Origin: Eubacterium sp. MSJ-21
Lineage (GTDB): Bacteria; Bacillota; Clostridia; Lachnospirales; Lachnospiraceae
Length of the DNA stretch: 64,000 nt
NCBI RefSeq assembly: GCF_018918185.1
Contig: NZ_JAHLPZ010000007.1
Location: forward strand, 97,344-161,343
Direction of reading: 5' to 3'
Part shown: in pieces, positions 1 through 9,349 of the stretch
Position numbering within the stretch: the stretch's first letter is position 1
Layout of the letters: every line of letters begins with the position of its first letter
The notes under the pieces: generated by a model
The model's input: the letters and a program-made list of their open reading frames with translations, nothing else
Database searches by the model: none
What the model was told of the DNA's origin: nothing
Program-made: the position numbers and the translations under genes

Positions 1-957
1 TATATATTTTATTCACTTGTACAGGCAGTGTCGTATGGAACAAGACTGATTTTTGTCGGGGATGTGAATCAGCTTCCGTCCGTAGGTGCCGGAAATGTGT
101 TGAAGGATATTATCAACTCCGGATGCTTCCCGGTAACGACTTTGAACAAGATCTTCCGGCAGGAAGATGGCAGTGATATCGTGTTCAACGCGCATAAGAT
201 CCAGCGCGGCGAGCATCTGATCCTGACAAATAAGAGCAAGGACTTTTTCTTTATCCCACAGCGGACAGCGCCGCAGATTATCGAGGAAGTACAGACGCTT
301 ACGATGAAGAACCTGCCGAATTATTATGGATTTTCGCCACAGGAAATCCAGATCCTGTGTCCGATGCGAAAATACGAGGTCGGCGTGGAGAATATGAACC
401 AGAAACTGCAAAACCGTTTGAATCCGAAAGCGAAAGATAAGCCGGAGCATGTGCGTGGTGACGTGACCTTCCGGAAAGGCGACAAGGTCATGCAGATCAA
501 AAACAATTACCAGCAGGAATGGAAGATCTACGGCGTTTCTAAGACCGGGACCGGAAAAGGCTATGTGTTGGATGAAGGCGTCGGCGTATTTAATGGCGAT
601 ATGGGTGTGATCACAGACATCAGTGATTATGATGAGGAACTGACAATCCTGTTTGATGACGGGCGTGAAAGTGTGTATAGCTACAAGGAACTGGATCAGA
701 TTGAGCACGCGTTTGCTGTGACAATCCACAAATCGCAGGGTAGTGAGTATCCGGCGGTCATCATTCCACTGCTTGGTGGAAACCGGAAGCTTATGAACCG
801 GAATCTGATTTATACAGCGATTACACGTGCAAGACAGCTGGTTATCATCGTTGGTGATGTGAATCTGGTAAACCAGATGATTGATAATTCAGAAGAACAG
901 AAACGTTACACATCGCTGGCACTTCGGCTAGAGGAGTTAAATGAAAGTATGGAATAA
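1..957 (+). CDS. recD2: RecD2-type DNA helicase, C-terminal part (5' end outside window)
   Basis: The frame is open from base 1 to a stop at 957, so about 318 residues of a longer protein are visible and the true start is outside the window. The visible part is the second helicase domain of a RecD2/TraA-like superfamily 1B 5'-3' helicase. It has GDVNQLPSVGAG (about visible residue 20, motif III), then FAVTIHKSQGSEYP and YTAITRARQ near the end (motifs V-VI in the UvrD_C_2 part). Family members unwind DNA in repair in Firmicutes that have RecD without RecBC. The stop overlaps the comF start by 17 bases, so the two are probably translationally coupled. The family call is firm. A specific repair role is inferred. 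Confidence 0.93.
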   Translation, partial: YIFYSLVQAVSYGTRLIFVGDVNQLPSVGAGNVLKDIINSGCFPVTTLNKIFRQEDGSDIVFNAHKIQRGEHLILTNKSKDFFFIPQRTAPQIIEEVQTLTMKNLPNYYGFSPQEIQILCPMRKYEVGVENMNQKLQNRLNPKAKDKPEHVRGDVTFRKGDKVMQIKNNYQQEWKIYGVSKTGTGKGYVLDEGVGVFNGDMGVITDISDYDEELTILFDDGRESVYSYKELDQIEHAFAVTIHKSQGSEYPAVIIPLLGGNRKLMNRNLIYTAITRARQLVIIVGDVNLVNQMIDNSEEQKRYTSLALRLEELNESME

Positions 958-1654
958 GTTTGTGAATTGGATATATCCGCCGACCTGCCCGCTGTGCGGA
1001 GATGTGACAGGCAGGGAAATCGGGCAGGTGTGTGATGAATGCAGACCGGTGATCGAATATCCGGCGCAGCCGGTTTGTATGCGGTGCGGATGTGAGATCG
1101 CAGATGCGGAAGCAGAGCTGTGTGAAGACTGTACAAGGCATGCACGTACATATATTCAAGGCTTTCCTGCAATGAAATATCAGTATCCGCTTGATGAGAG
1201 CCTGGCACGGTTTAAGTACCACAATCAGCGTGATTATGCTGCGTTTTATGCAGGACAGATCATAAAGCGCCATGGGCAGACATTGCAAAGTCTGGGAATT
1301 GATGTATTGATCCCGGTTCCAATTCATAAGCGGAAACTGGAAAAACGTGGTTACAATCAGGCAGAACTTCTCGCCACCGCGCTTGGTAAGAAGCTGGATA
1401 TACCGGTAGAACGGGAACTGCTTGCCCGCGTGGTGAATACGGAACCACAGAAAAGTCTGGACCCGGAACACCGGGAGCAAAATCTAAAAAAGGCTTTTCA
1501 ATGCATAGAAAAAAGTGTAAGCTATAAGAAAGCTCTGCTGGTCGATGATATTTACACGACTGGGGCAACGATTGAAGCGTGCACAAAGGGGCTTCACGCA
1601 GCAGGTATCCCGGATGTATACTATACGAGTGTGGCAATCGGAACCGGAAGATGA
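941..1654 (+). CDS. comF: ComF-family phosphoribosyltransferase-like protein
   Basis: A 237-residue protein with the ComF layout. An N-terminal zinc ribbon has four Cys pairs in the first 65 residues (CPLCG, CDEC, CMRCGC, CEDC). The C-terminal type I phosphoribosyltransferase domain carries the PRPP-binding loop VDDIYTTGATIEAC at about residue 201. In Bacillus ComF acts on incoming single-stranded DNA during transformation. In many anaerobes the gene simply sits next to flagellar genes and its job is unknown. The start ATG lies inside the end of recD2. Length is typical for the family. The next gene is a flagellar-operon zinc-ribbon protein, the same order as Bacillus comF-yvyF-flgM. Confidence 0.93.
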   Translation: MKVWNKFVNWIYPPTCPLCGDVTGREIGQVCDECRPVIEYPAQPVCMRCGCEIADAEAELCEDCTRHARTYIQGFPAMKYQYPLDESLARFKYHNQRDYAAFYAGQIIKRHGQTLQSLGIDVLIPVPIHKRKLEKRGYNQAELLATALGKKLDIPVERELLARVVNTEPQKSLDPEHREQNLKKAFQCIEKSVSYKKALLVDDIYTTGATIEACTKGLHAAGIPDVYYTSVAIGTGR

Positions 1655-1722
1655 GAAAGACATGGAGACTGTGTCAGCATAGATAAAAATAAGAAAGCAT
1701 AACAGACTAGGGAGGAAAAAAC

Positions 1723-2118
1723 ATGGAACTGATGAATTGCAGAAACTGCAAGAAGCTGTTTAATTATATTACGGGTGAGAAACTATGCCCAGCGTGTAAG
1801 GAAAAGATGGAAGAAAAGTTTCAGGAAGTAAAGAAATATATCGAGGAGAATCCGCGCGAGAATATCAATCAGGTGGCAGAAGCGTGTGAAGTATCAATCA
1901 AACAGATCAAGTACTGGGTGCGGGAAGAGCGTTTGTCGTTTACGGAAGATTCTCTGGTTGGTCTGGAATGTGAGCGTTGCGGCAAGATGATTCACAGTGG
2001 CAGATTCTGTAAGGAGTGTGCAGGTGGGCTTGCCGATGCCATGACAAACGCTTACAGACGGGAGCATCAGCAGACACTACGAAAAACAGCTTCGGGAAAG
2101 ATGCGTTTTCTTGACTGA
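1723..2118 (+). CDS. YvyF-like flagellar operon protein (TIGR03826 type)
   Basis: A 131-residue protein preceded by a strong GGGAGG ribosome site. An N-terminal zinc-knuckle has CRNC and CPAC. A helix-turn-helix-like middle (NINQVAEACEVSIKQIKYWV, about residues 47-66) is followed by a second Cys pair set, CERCG and CKEC. This pattern and the position between comF and flgM match the YvyF/TIGR03826 family, found only in flagellated Firmicutes. Its function is not established; a regulatory role in late flagellar gene expression is a guess from the helix-turn-helix. A good stem-loop terminator follows, so flgM begins a separate transcription unit. Confidence 0.85.
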   Translation: MELMNCRNCKKLFNYITGEKLCPACKEKMEEKFQEVKKYIEENPRENINQVAEACEVSIKQIKYWVREERLSFTEDSLVGLECERCGKMIHSGRFCKECAGGLADAMTNAYRREHQQTLRKTASGKMRFLD

Positions 2119-2161
2119 TTTTGCAGATGGAAATTGATTAAAATAAATATGCATGACGAAG

Positions 2162-2200
2162 AAAGGACATATGCACAATGATTGTGTATGTGTCTTTTTT
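2162..2200 (+). terminator. Rho-independent terminator after the yvyF-like gene
   Basis: An 18-base arm (2162-2179) pairs with 2181-2198 with a few G-T or A-C mismatches, and the descending arm runs into TTTTTT at 2195-2200. It lies 44 bases after the yvyF-like stop and separates that gene from flgM. The single-base apparent loop means the top pairs will be open. Confidence 0.75.
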
Positions 2201-2212
2201 GAATAAAAAGGG

Positions 2213-2239
2213 TTATGATACAGAGAAAACTTCCGATAA
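2213..2239 (+). promoter_or_regulatory. Probable sigma-28 (SigD/FliA) promoter for flgM
   Basis: TCCGATAA at 2232-2239 matches seven of eight positions of the flagellar sigma-28 -10 element GCCGATAA. The matching -35 region 15 bases upstream reads TTAT (2213-2216), a weak match to TAAA. The site lies 68 bases before flgM and just after a terminator, where a late flagellar promoter is expected. Confidence 0.6.
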
Positions 2240-2307
2240 TCTTATTGAAGAATCGTGATAGCAGGCAACTGTGAAGCACGAAGTACCGGAAAAAGGAGGG
2301 AAAGACA

Positions 2308-2595
2308 ATGAGGATAGGAACCTATAATATGATCAGTCAGATCTATGGCAACACAGGTACCAAAAAGACGAAGGCATCCGGAGCAACCGGGTCAGGAAGC
2401 TTTCTCGATCAGGTATCTTTCTCAAGTATGGGAAAAGATATGCAGACAGCAAAGACAGCACTTGGCAATACCCCTGATGTCAGAGAGTCTAAGATCCAGG
2501 ATTTGAAGCGCCGGGTTGACAACGGCACATACGATGTGAGTGTGGATGATTTTGCACAGAAGCTACTGGACAGTTACAACAAGACAAATATCTAA
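2308..2595 (+). CDS. flgM: Anti-sigma-28 factor FlgM
   Basis: A 95-residue protein with the FlgM pattern: a disordered Ser/Gly/Thr-rich first half and an amphipathic C-terminal half (KIQDLKRRVDNGTYDVSVDD, about residues 62-81) that clamps sigma-28. FlgM holds sigma-28 inactive until the hook is complete and FlgM is exported, so it times flagellin expression. AAAGGAGGG precedes the ATG. It heads the flgM-flgN-flgK-flgK-flgL gene set, and the probable sigma-28 promoter upstream would give the usual feedback loop. Confidence 0.93.
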   Translation: MRIGTYNMISQIYGNTGTKKTKASGATGSGSFLDQVSFSSMGKDMQTAKTALGNTPDVRESKIQDLKRRVDNGTYDVSVDDFAQKLLDSYNKTNI

Positions 2596-2608
2596 ATGAG
2601 GAACCGGT

Positions 2609-3136
2609 ATGGCAAGTATAATTGAGAATCTGATTACGGAATTAAATGATGAGTATGCGTTGTATGAGCAGCTCCTGCAGGTATCGATGGAGAAGACGGG
2701 GGCGATTGTATCGAACAATCTCGACCGTCTGTCTGAGACAACAGAGAAGGAACAGCGGCTGGCAGATGCGCTTGCAAGTGTGGAGCACAGACGGCGTGAG
2801 ACAATGACGAATGTTGCGAACATCTTAGGCAAACGGCCGGAGGAGGTCAAGGTGATGGACGTTGTTACATTTCTGGAAGGACAGCCGGAATTTCATGATC
2901 CGCTGCTTGTGATCAATGAAAAACTGGCGAAGCTTGCACGGAGGGTGCGGGAAGTAAACGGACATAACCAGAATCTGATTCAGGATGCACTTGAAATGAT
3001 CGAGTATAACATCAATCTGATGCAGAATCTGAACCGGGCGCCGGAGACGGCAGAGTATTCGAAGGAGATGTTCAAGGGTAACGCTGCATATGCAGGCGGC
3101 GCTGATGCACCGGGAAGATTTGATGTACAAAATTAA
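2609..3136 (+). CDS. flgN: FlgN-family export chaperone
   Basis: A 175-residue, almost entirely helical and charged protein that starts 13 bases after flgM. The FlgN family escorts the hook-filament junction proteins FlgK and FlgL to the flagellar export gate. The features seen are the N-terminal helical hairpin (MASIIENLITELNDEYALYE), a central Glu/Arg-rich coiled coil and a more variable C-terminus. The assignment rests on this pattern and on the place directly between flgM and flgK, which is the standard order in Firmicutes. Sequence conservation in this family is low. Confidence 0.85.
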   Translation: MASIIENLITELNDEYALYEQLLQVSMEKTGAIVSNNLDRLSETTEKEQRLADALASVEHRRRETMTNVANILGKRPEEVKVMDVVTFLEGQPEFHDPLLVINEKLAKLARRVREVNGHNQNLIQDALEMIEYNINLMQNLNRAPETAEYSKEMFKGNAAYAGGADAPGRFDVQN

Positions 3137-3163
3137 AGTGAATGGGAATAAGGGAGTATATGT

Positions 3164-4981
3164 ATGGCAGGAACGATGGGACGGTTGACGGTTGGCGTAA
3201 CAGGACTTCAGACAAGTCAATATGCGTTAAATGCAACCGCACATAATTTAATAAACACACAGACTGAGGGCTATACCAGACAGCAGGTACTCCTGACAGA
3301 CCAGTCATATAACAGAGTCGCAACGGACTCATATTATATCAATAACGTAGGTATGGGAGTTGTAACGGCGCAGATCCGACAGGTGCGCGACCAGTTTGCA
3401 GATGATACCTACCGCACAGAGAGCGGGCGTATGAGCTACTACAAAGCGCAGTATGAAACCGTCTCAGAGATAGAGAATTATTTCGGTGAGCTAGAGGGTA
3501 AGGATTTTAACACGACGTTAAACGATATGTGGACATCCATGCAGGAGCTGCAGAAGGAGTCGAACAGTATCGTAACGCGGAGCTCCTTTATCTCCAATGC
3601 ACTCACCCTGATCGATCGTGTGCAGACGATACGTTCCAGTCTGATCGAGTATCAGCGGAATCTGAACACGGAGATCAAGGATCAGGTCAAGACAATCAAT
3701 GACCTGGCATCCAGCATTTATGAACTTAACCAGCAGATTCGTGCGGTTGAGGCAGGAAATGTGGAAAAAGCAAACGATTTAAAGGATAAACGGAACCAGG
3801 CGCTTGATCAGCTCTCGTCTATTGTAAATACCGAGATCGTAAACAATACAGACGGTACAGTAGAGGTATATCTGGAGGGACATACACTGGTTACCCTCGG
3901 AAGAACCTACAAACTGACGACACAGAAGGTGTGTGAGAATGAGAAATATCAGCAAAATTATGGATTCACAGGTTCTTCGACAGACTTCCTGATGCCGGTA
4001 TGGGAGCAGGATGGCGATCCTTTGTTTAATATAAACCGGGTACCGACCGCGGACAGTAACAGCGATATCGGTTCCCTGAATGGTCTTATGATGTCGCGGG
4101 GTTATTTTATCAGTAACTACACGGACGTACCGACAAAGCCGACGAAACCGCTGGAGAAAGATTTTGCCAACAATGCGGATTATCAGACGGCGATGGCACA
4201 GTACGAGCAGGACGTCAAAGATTATGTAAAAGATCTGGAATATTTTAATACGTATGTGGAACCATACACGATTACGAATCTGGAGGCGCAGTTTGATGTG
4301 CTGATTCATGCGATGGTGACACAGATTAACGATACATTATGTCCGAACAAAACCGTGACGCTGGCAGATGGTTCTACCGTAAAGGTGTTGGACGAGGATA
4401 CTGCAGGTATCGGCATGGGTGCTGGCAATGAATATCCGGGCACCGAGTTGTTTACGAGAAACAGCGTGGAGCGGTACACAGAGCGTACACTGACACTGGC
4501 AGATGGAACGACACAGACGTTCAAGGTATATAACGAAGAAAATCCGGACGATTTCTATTCGCTTTATACGATCGGAAACCTGAAGGTGAACGAGAAGCTG
4601 TTACAGAATCCGTCCCTGCTTCCACTTTCCCGTGTATCGGGCGAGGAGGCACAGACGATTGCGGATGAACTGCTGGCACGGTGGAACGATAAGTTCGCAA
4701 CGGTCAGCCCGAATTCACTGGTACAGTGCAATTACAAAGATTATTACAGCGGTATGATGGACGATCTGTCAGACCGCGGATATACATACAAATCCATGAT
4801 GGAAACCGGACAGCAGGCAGTGTCTGATGCTGAGAATACGAGACAGCAGCTGCTTGGTGTATCCTCCGACGAGGAGTTATCCAGCATGATCAAATTCCAG
4901 CACGCATACAATGCATCTTCCCGCTATATCAATACCGTATCCGAGATGATTGCATATCTGATCGAGAAGCTGGGAGCATAA
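3164..4981 (+). CDS. flgK: Flagellar hook-associated protein FlgK (copy 1)
   Basis: A 605-residue hook-filament junction protein. The N-terminal rod-type helix includes YALNATAHNLINTQTEGYTR (about residues 20-39), a variant of the flagellar N-terminal signature. The C-terminal helix has SSDEELSSMIKFQHAYNASS and ends with EMIAYLIEKLG, as in axial proteins. The middle (about residues 240-480) is the variable surface-exposed part. FlgK is exported and forms the first junction ring between hook and filament. It starts 27 bases after flgN. A second, divergent FlgK follows immediately, so the junction may use two related subunits or one copy may have a changed role. Confidence 0.93.
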   Translation: MAGTMGRLTVGVTGLQTSQYALNATAHNLINTQTEGYTRQQVLLTDQSYNRVATDSYYINNVGMGVVTAQIRQVRDQFADDTYRTESGRMSYYKAQYETVSEIENYFGELEGKDFNTTLNDMWTSMQELQKESNSIVTRSSFISNALTLIDRVQTIRSSLIEYQRNLNTEIKDQVKTINDLASSIYELNQQIRAVEAGNVEKANDLKDKRNQALDQLSSIVNTEIVNNTDGTVEVYLEGHTLVTLGRTYKLTTQKVCENEKYQQNYGFTGSSTDFLMPVWEQDGDPLFNINRVPTADSNSDIGSLNGLMMSRGYFISNYTDVPTKPTKPLEKDFANNADYQTAMAQYEQDVKDYVKDLEYFNTYVEPYTITNLEAQFDVLIHAMVTQINDTLCPNKTVTLADGSTVKVLDEDTAGIGMGAGNEYPGTELFTRNSVERYTERTLTLADGTTQTFKVYNEENPDDFYSLYTIGNLKVNEKLLQNPSLLPLSRVSGEEAQTIADELLARWNDKFATVSPNSLVQCNYKDYYSGMMDDLSDRGYTYKSMMETGQQAVSDAENTRQQLLGVSSDEELSSMIKFQHAYNASSRYINTVSEMIAYLIEKLGA

Positions 4982-5020
4982 CAATAAAAAGATAACGCAT
5001 TTGACAAAGGAGTGGAAGCG

Positions 5021-6889
5021 ATGCCATCTACATTTTTAGGACTCAATACAGGTCTTTCGGGACTGTCATATTTTCAGACAGCACTTAATACGACCGCACA
5101 TAACATATCCAATGCAGATACAAAAGGATATTCCAGACAGAACGTGCAGGCTTCCGCATCGGATGCCTTACGACTGAACAAGACATACGGTATGATGGGA
5201 ACCGGTATTACCGCTTCTGCCGTAGAGCGCCAGAGAAATGAATATTATGACACGAAATACTGGTCTGCAAATTCCAAATACAGCCAATACAACACACAGC
5301 ATGCCAATCTTGAACAGCTGCAGACATATATGAATGAGATGACTTCCGATGCCGGCTATACAAAATGGATGTCAGAGTTATCGGATGCTATGCAGGATCT
5401 CTCGACGAAGCCTGCAGATTACACAACGAGAATCTCTTTTGCGCTCACAGCAGACTCTTTTACGGACATGGTAAATGAACTCGCCAGTAATTTCCAGTCT
5501 ACACAGAAGACGATCAACGATGAAGTCGAACTTGCGGTCAGTGAGGTAAACTCACTTTCCAAACAGATCTATGAGCTGACACAGGAGATCATAACAATTG
5601 AATTAAAGGGTGGAAATGCAAACGACCTGCGTGATAAGCGGGGCGTATGTATCGATACATTATCCGAATATATCAATGTTGACGTGGATGAGCGAAGCAT
5701 CATGTATGGTGTGGGAAATGATCAGGTCGAGGCAAACGCCAAAACCCTGACGATCCGTGTGAATGGTGAAATCCTGGTCGACGAGCTTGGTTACAATGAG
5801 CTCACTGTCGTACCGCGGGAGCAGAAGGTAAACCAGAATGATCAGGATGGTCTGGTTGATATCTACTGGAAGAATGCAGATGGAACGGCTGGAGAATTCT
5901 TCAATACAGCGAATATAACAGGCAGAATTGCAGGCCTGTTCAATATCCGGGATGGTAACAATGGAGAGGTGTTTACCGGTACAACAACAGCGGTGTCAGA
6001 TAACCCGCCGGAAGTGACTGTATCGCTTGCAGAGAGCGTTGCCATGAAGGATCTGAACATTCCAAGCGAGGGAACAATTACCCTGAACGGTAAAGATTAT
6101 CTGTACGACGGCTGGACGGCCGAGTATGATGCAACCGGAAAGCTGAATAACTTTACATTTAAAAATATGACGATGATTGATGAGAAGAATGCGGAAGTAA
6201 CTGCCATCTTCCCGACAGGTATCGACGGACGTCAGGCACAGATTGGCGTCAAAAATATGACGAAGGGTATTCCATATTATCAGGCGAAGTTAAATGAACT
6301 GGTGCGTGTATTCTCGAAATACATGAATGACCTGACAAGTGCAGGTGCTGATACGGATGGAAATCCGGGACTCGATGCATTTACGGCACAGGCGCCGGAT
6401 GGACATGATTTCGTATTGAAAGGCAGTATGCAGGGAACCGGAACAATCTCTTCCGGTGAAGACAGTTATTACCGTCTGAACGGACTGAACTGGGAGTTAA
6501 ACCAGCAGTGGAAGACCGATCCGAAGAAGATTGTTGTATCTTACAAGGAAGACATCGATCAGGGTAATGTAGAAGCAAGAGGTATCCTGGAAAAGATGAT
6601 GGCGGGATTGACGGATGCCTCGATGTTCCAACAAGGAAATATCTCGCATTTCCTGCAGGCAATCACAACGAACATGGCGGTCGATACGAAGAAGAACGAA
6701 GTATTTGCAGCAAATCAGGATGATATCCGATACACGATCGATAACCAGAGAGCTTCTATTTCCGGCGTCGATAAGAACGAGGAAGGCTCGAACCTGACGA
6801 AGTTCCAGGAGCTGTACCGGCTGGCATCCAAGGTGATATCTGTTCTGAATGAAGTATATGACAAGCTGATTAACGAGACTGGTGTATAA
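5021..6889 (+). CDS. flgK: Flagellar hook-associated protein FlgK (copy 2)
   Basis: A 622-residue FlgK paralogue. The N-terminus has FLGLNTGLSGLSYFQTALNT followed by TTAHNISNADTKGYSRQNV, closer to the family consensus than copy 1. The C-terminus has SISGVDKNEEGSNLTKFQEL and ends LNEVYDKLINETGV. I chose ATG 5021, not the in-frame GTG at 5012: AAAGGAG (5006-5012) overlaps that GTG and is 8 bases from the ATG. The middle of the protein does not resemble copy 1. Both copies are intact, so this is a maintained duplication and not a decaying one. It lies upstream of flgL, as expected for a junction protein. Confidence 0.93.
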   Translation: MPSTFLGLNTGLSGLSYFQTALNTTAHNISNADTKGYSRQNVQASASDALRLNKTYGMMGTGITASAVERQRNEYYDTKYWSANSKYSQYNTQHANLEQLQTYMNEMTSDAGYTKWMSELSDAMQDLSTKPADYTTRISFALTADSFTDMVNELASNFQSTQKTINDEVELAVSEVNSLSKQIYELTQEIITIELKGGNANDLRDKRGVCIDTLSEYINVDVDERSIMYGVGNDQVEANAKTLTIRVNGEILVDELGYNELTVVPREQKVNQNDQDGLVDIYWKNADGTAGEFFNTANITGRIAGLFNIRDGNNGEVFTGTTTAVSDNPPEVTVSLAESVAMKDLNIPSEGTITLNGKDYLYDGWTAEYDATGKLNNFTFKNMTMIDEKNAEVTAIFPTGIDGRQAQIGVKNMTKGIPYYQAKLNELVRVFSKYMNDLTSAGADTDGNPGLDAFTAQAPDGHDFVLKGSMQGTGTISSGEDSYYRLNGLNWELNQQWKTDPKKIVVSYKEDIDQGNVEARGILEKMMAGLTDASMFQQGNISHFLQAITTNMAVDTKKNEVFAANQDDIRYTIDNQRASISGVDKNEEGSNLTKFQELYRLASKVISVLNEVYDKLINETGV

Positions 6890-6908
6890 GAAGGGCGAAT
6901 GTAAGAAG

Positions 6909-6952
6909 CAATTGTGTGAAACTCGATAGACAGAAGTGTATATACACAATTG
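6909..6952 (+). repeat. Inverted repeat in the flgL leader
   Basis: CAATTGTGT (6909-6917) and its exact reverse complement (6944-6952) flank a 26-base loop. The second arm also belongs to a 12-base palindrome, GTGTATATACAC (6936-6947). The flgL ribosome site (GAGGAGG) starts directly after the second arm, so folding could affect flgL translation. No T-run follows, so it is not a terminator. Confidence 0.5.
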
Positions 6953-6964
6953 AGGAGGTAGTAT

Positions 6965-8494
6965 ATGCGAATTACAAATCAGATGATCTCCAATAACTCT
7001 CTGCGCAATATGCAGAAAACCATGGCAAATGTGGACAACCGCACAACGCAGATGGAGACAGGCAAGAAAATTACAAAGGCATCCGAGGATCCGGTTGTTG
7101 CCGTGCGTGCGCTGAAGCTTCGTACGATGGTAACACAGCTGGAGCAGTATAAGGATAAGAATATCGGTGATGCAGAGTCGTGGCTGAAGATTACGACAAC
7201 CTCTCTCGACAACATTACCGCAAGAATTGAAGATATCCAGAGCTACTGTACACAGGGTTCGACGGATTCGTTCAATACCTCAGACAGAAGTGCGATTATT
7301 GACGTATTAAAAGAGATGCAGGATATGATCAACAGCGAGGGAAATTCAACCTATGCAGGCCGTTATATCTTCTCAGGTTATAAAACGGATCGCTCCCTTG
7401 CGTTTAATGAGACAGAAGATATCAAGAAATATTCATACAAGATTACACAGCATTTAAATGCGGATAATCTGGATATGAAAACGGTCGTATTAAACGGCGT
7501 GAACAATGAAGATGTAGATGGGATTCTGGCAGGCACAAGTACTTATGTAAAGCCGGACAAGGAACAGGTCTACCGCCTGAATCTGGCATATGAGGGCATT
7601 TCAAGTAAGGATAGCCAAGGCAATGCAGCGCTTTCCCTGAAAGCACTGGATGCAAATGGTAACACAATCAATTTAAACGGATTTAAGCAGACAATTAAGA
7701 CTACTGCGGATGCAGACACTTATTATCAGGTAGGACCGGATGATATCAACATCATCGAGGAAACCGGTGAAATCATCTTTGGCGAAAACGTGTACAATAC
7801 ACTCAAACAGGCGGACGATATCGTAGTTGACTACGCAAAAAATAAGTTCGAAGCAGGCGACCTCCGCCCGGAGCATTATTTTGATTGTACGCAGTACACG
7901 GAGCAGTCAGATGGAAGCATTAAGACTGTGGATTACGATACATATGACCGGACGCAGGCAATTTATTATGAAGTGAATTTCAGCCAGAGTATTCAGGTTA
8001 ATACCGAGGGTAAGAATATCATCAACGATGATATGAGCAACAACATCAATGATCTGATCTATACGCTGCAGGAGTTAGATGCAGCGGAAAAGACAGAGAA
8101 GAAGCTAAAAAGTATGCTTACAGATACCCAGTATGCATCGAATGATGATGCGGTCAAGCAGATCAACGCCATGCTGGAAGATATCAACGTCGAAATCGCT
8201 ATTAAGAAAGAGACGATGCAGAAGACATTTGCGAAGAACATCACGAACTTCCAGGGCTATATGGATCAGGTATCTGCAATCCAGTCCGATGTCGGAAGCC
8301 GTATGACAAAGCTTGACATGATCAGGACTCGCGTGACAGAGCAGTACAGCACATTCAAGGAATTGAAGTCTGAAAATGAGGATGTGAGCACGGAAGAGGC
8401 AGCATTGAACTTTAAGGAAGCGAATGTCGTATATGAGGCAGCGCTTGCAGCTACAAGCAATTTGGTCAGAGCATCGCTGATTGATTATTTGTAG
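6965..8494 (+). CDS. flgL: Flagellar hook-associated protein FlgL
   Basis: A 509-residue flagellin-like junction protein. It begins MRITNQMISNNSLRNMQ and carries the axial-protein N-terminal helix through KKITKASEDPVVAVRALKLR. The C-terminal coiled coil (about residues 400-505) ends with VYEAALAATSNLVRASLIDY. FlgL links FlgK to the filament. It is clearly longer than the roughly 300 residues of enteric FlgL; the extra length is a variable surface insertion in the middle (about residues 150-340). AGGAGG lies 7 bases before the ATG. It closes the flgM-flgL gene set, and fliW follows after a 119-base gap. Confidence 0.92.
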   Translation: MRITNQMISNNSLRNMQKTMANVDNRTTQMETGKKITKASEDPVVAVRALKLRTMVTQLEQYKDKNIGDAESWLKITTTSLDNITARIEDIQSYCTQGSTDSFNTSDRSAIIDVLKEMQDMINSEGNSTYAGRYIFSGYKTDRSLAFNETEDIKKYSYKITQHLNADNLDMKTVVLNGVNNEDVDGILAGTSTYVKPDKEQVYRLNLAYEGISSKDSQGNAALSLKALDANGNTINLNGFKQTIKTTADADTYYQVGPDDINIIEETGEIIFGENVYNTLKQADDIVVDYAKNKFEAGDLRPEHYFDCTQYTEQSDGSIKTVDYDTYDRTQAIYYEVNFSQSIQVNTEGKNIINDDMSNNINDLIYTLQELDAAEKTEKKLKSMLTDTQYASNDDAVKQINAMLEDINVEIAIKKETMQKTFAKNITNFQGYMDQVSAIQSDVGSRMTKLDMIRTRVTEQYSTFKELKSENEDVSTEEAALNFKEANVVYEAALAATSNLVRASLIDYL

Positions 8495-8613
8495 AAAATA
8501 ATTCCGTCATGCGTATGTCTGTTACGATTTCGAGAGTTCGAAGAACGGAGAAATCGTTATTATTGTATACATATAATGAGGAACGATTTCCAATTTTTGA
8601 GGAGGGATAAAGC

Positions 8614-9078
8614 ATGGTAGCAGAAACAAGATTATTTGGTACAGTCGACATCGCGGAGGATAAAATCCTGGAGTTCCCGATGGGACTGATTGGTTTTGAG
8701 AATTTAAAGAAATTTGCAATTATTTATGACAGCGACCGCGAGCAGCGCTCGAAGATCAGCTGGTTACAGTCCATGGAGGAGCCTGCATTGGCACTTCCGA
8801 TCATCCATCCATCTGAACTGATTGATGATTACGGTCCGATCGTGGAGGACGAGCTGATGAAGAATATCGGCGATCCGGCAGATGCGGATATTCTGATGTT
8901 CGTTACACTGTCGATTCCTTCGGACTTAACGAAGATGACAGCGAATCTGAAGGCTCCGATCATCATCAACACAGAGGGCAGAAAAGCCATTCAGGTGATC
9001 GTGGAGAACGAAGATTACAAGGTGAAATTTAATGCCTACGAGGCAATCCAGAAGATGAAAGAAAAGGCAGGTGAGTAA
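8614..9078 (+). CDS. fliW: Flagellar assembly factor FliW
   Basis: A 154-residue FliW with typical family features: [20 protein letters not shown] near residues 14-33 and the conserved middle ([19 protein letters not shown]). FliW binds either CsrA or flagellin. Free flagellin pulls FliW off, and the released CsrA then represses flagellin translation, which couples synthesis to export. The gene is followed one base later by csrA, the conserved Firmicute pair. The 119-base gap upstream holds an 8-base inverted repeat (ACGATTTC 8524-8531, reverse complement 8550-8557) and a TATAAT at 8572-8577 without a clear -35, so a local promoter is possible. The ATG follows GAGGAGGG. Confidence 0.95.
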   Translation: MVAETRLFGTVDIAEDKILEFPMGLIGFENLKKFAIIYDSDREQRSKISWLQSMEEPALALPIIHPSELIDDYGPIVEDELMKNIGDPADADILMFVTLSIPSDLTKMTANLKAPIIINTEGRKAIQVIVENEDYKVKFNAYEAIQKMKEKAGE

Positions 9079-9079
9079 T

Positions 9080-9295
9080 ATGTTAGCACTATCCAGAAAA
9101 CAAGGCGAATCCATCGTGATAGGCAATAACATTGAGATCACTGTGCTCGAGGCGAAGGGCGATCAGGTCAAGATCGGTATCTCCGCGCCGAAGAGCGTGC
9201 CTGTCTATCGCAAGGAAATCTACGCACAGATTCAGGAAGAAAACCGCGAAGCTGTGGCAAACCTCGACGTAGAAAGTTTGAAAAAACTCTTATAA
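9080..9295 (+). CDS. csrA: Carbon storage regulator CsrA
   Basis: A 71-residue RNA-binding protein starting [15 protein letters not shown], with [19 protein letters not shown] in the middle, as in CsrA/RsmA. It forms a dimer that binds GGA in hairpin loops near ribosome sites and blocks translation. I place the start at ATG 9080; the in-frame GTG at 9071 overlaps the fliW end and the GGTGAG that serves as ribosome site. CsrA is opposed by FliW encoded directly upstream. The best target in this window is the flagellin leader hairpin at 13006-13023. Confidence 0.96.
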   Translation: MLALSRKQGESIVIGNNIEITVLEAKGDQVKIGISAPKSVPVYRKEIYAQIQEENREAVANLDVESLKKLL

Positions 9296-9318
9296 AGTGG
9301 TAAAGTATGAGTGATTAG

Positions 9319-9348
9319 TTGACGATACAACTAGTAGGAAACTATAGG
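9319..9348 (+). promoter_or_regulatory. Possible sigma-A promoter before flaG
   Basis: TTGACG (9319-9324) is followed after 18 bases by TATAGG (9343-9348), 24 bases after the csrA stop and 58 before flaG. The -35 is strong and the -10 is moderate, so a vegetative-type promoter for flaG-fliD-fliS is plausible but unproven. Confidence 0.4.
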
Positions 9349-9349
9349 C

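Noticed and set aside
9071..9079. GTG start for csrA that overlaps fliW
   Set aside because: The GTG is part of the GGTGAG ribosome site, and CsrA proteins begin MLxLxRK, which fits ATG 9080.
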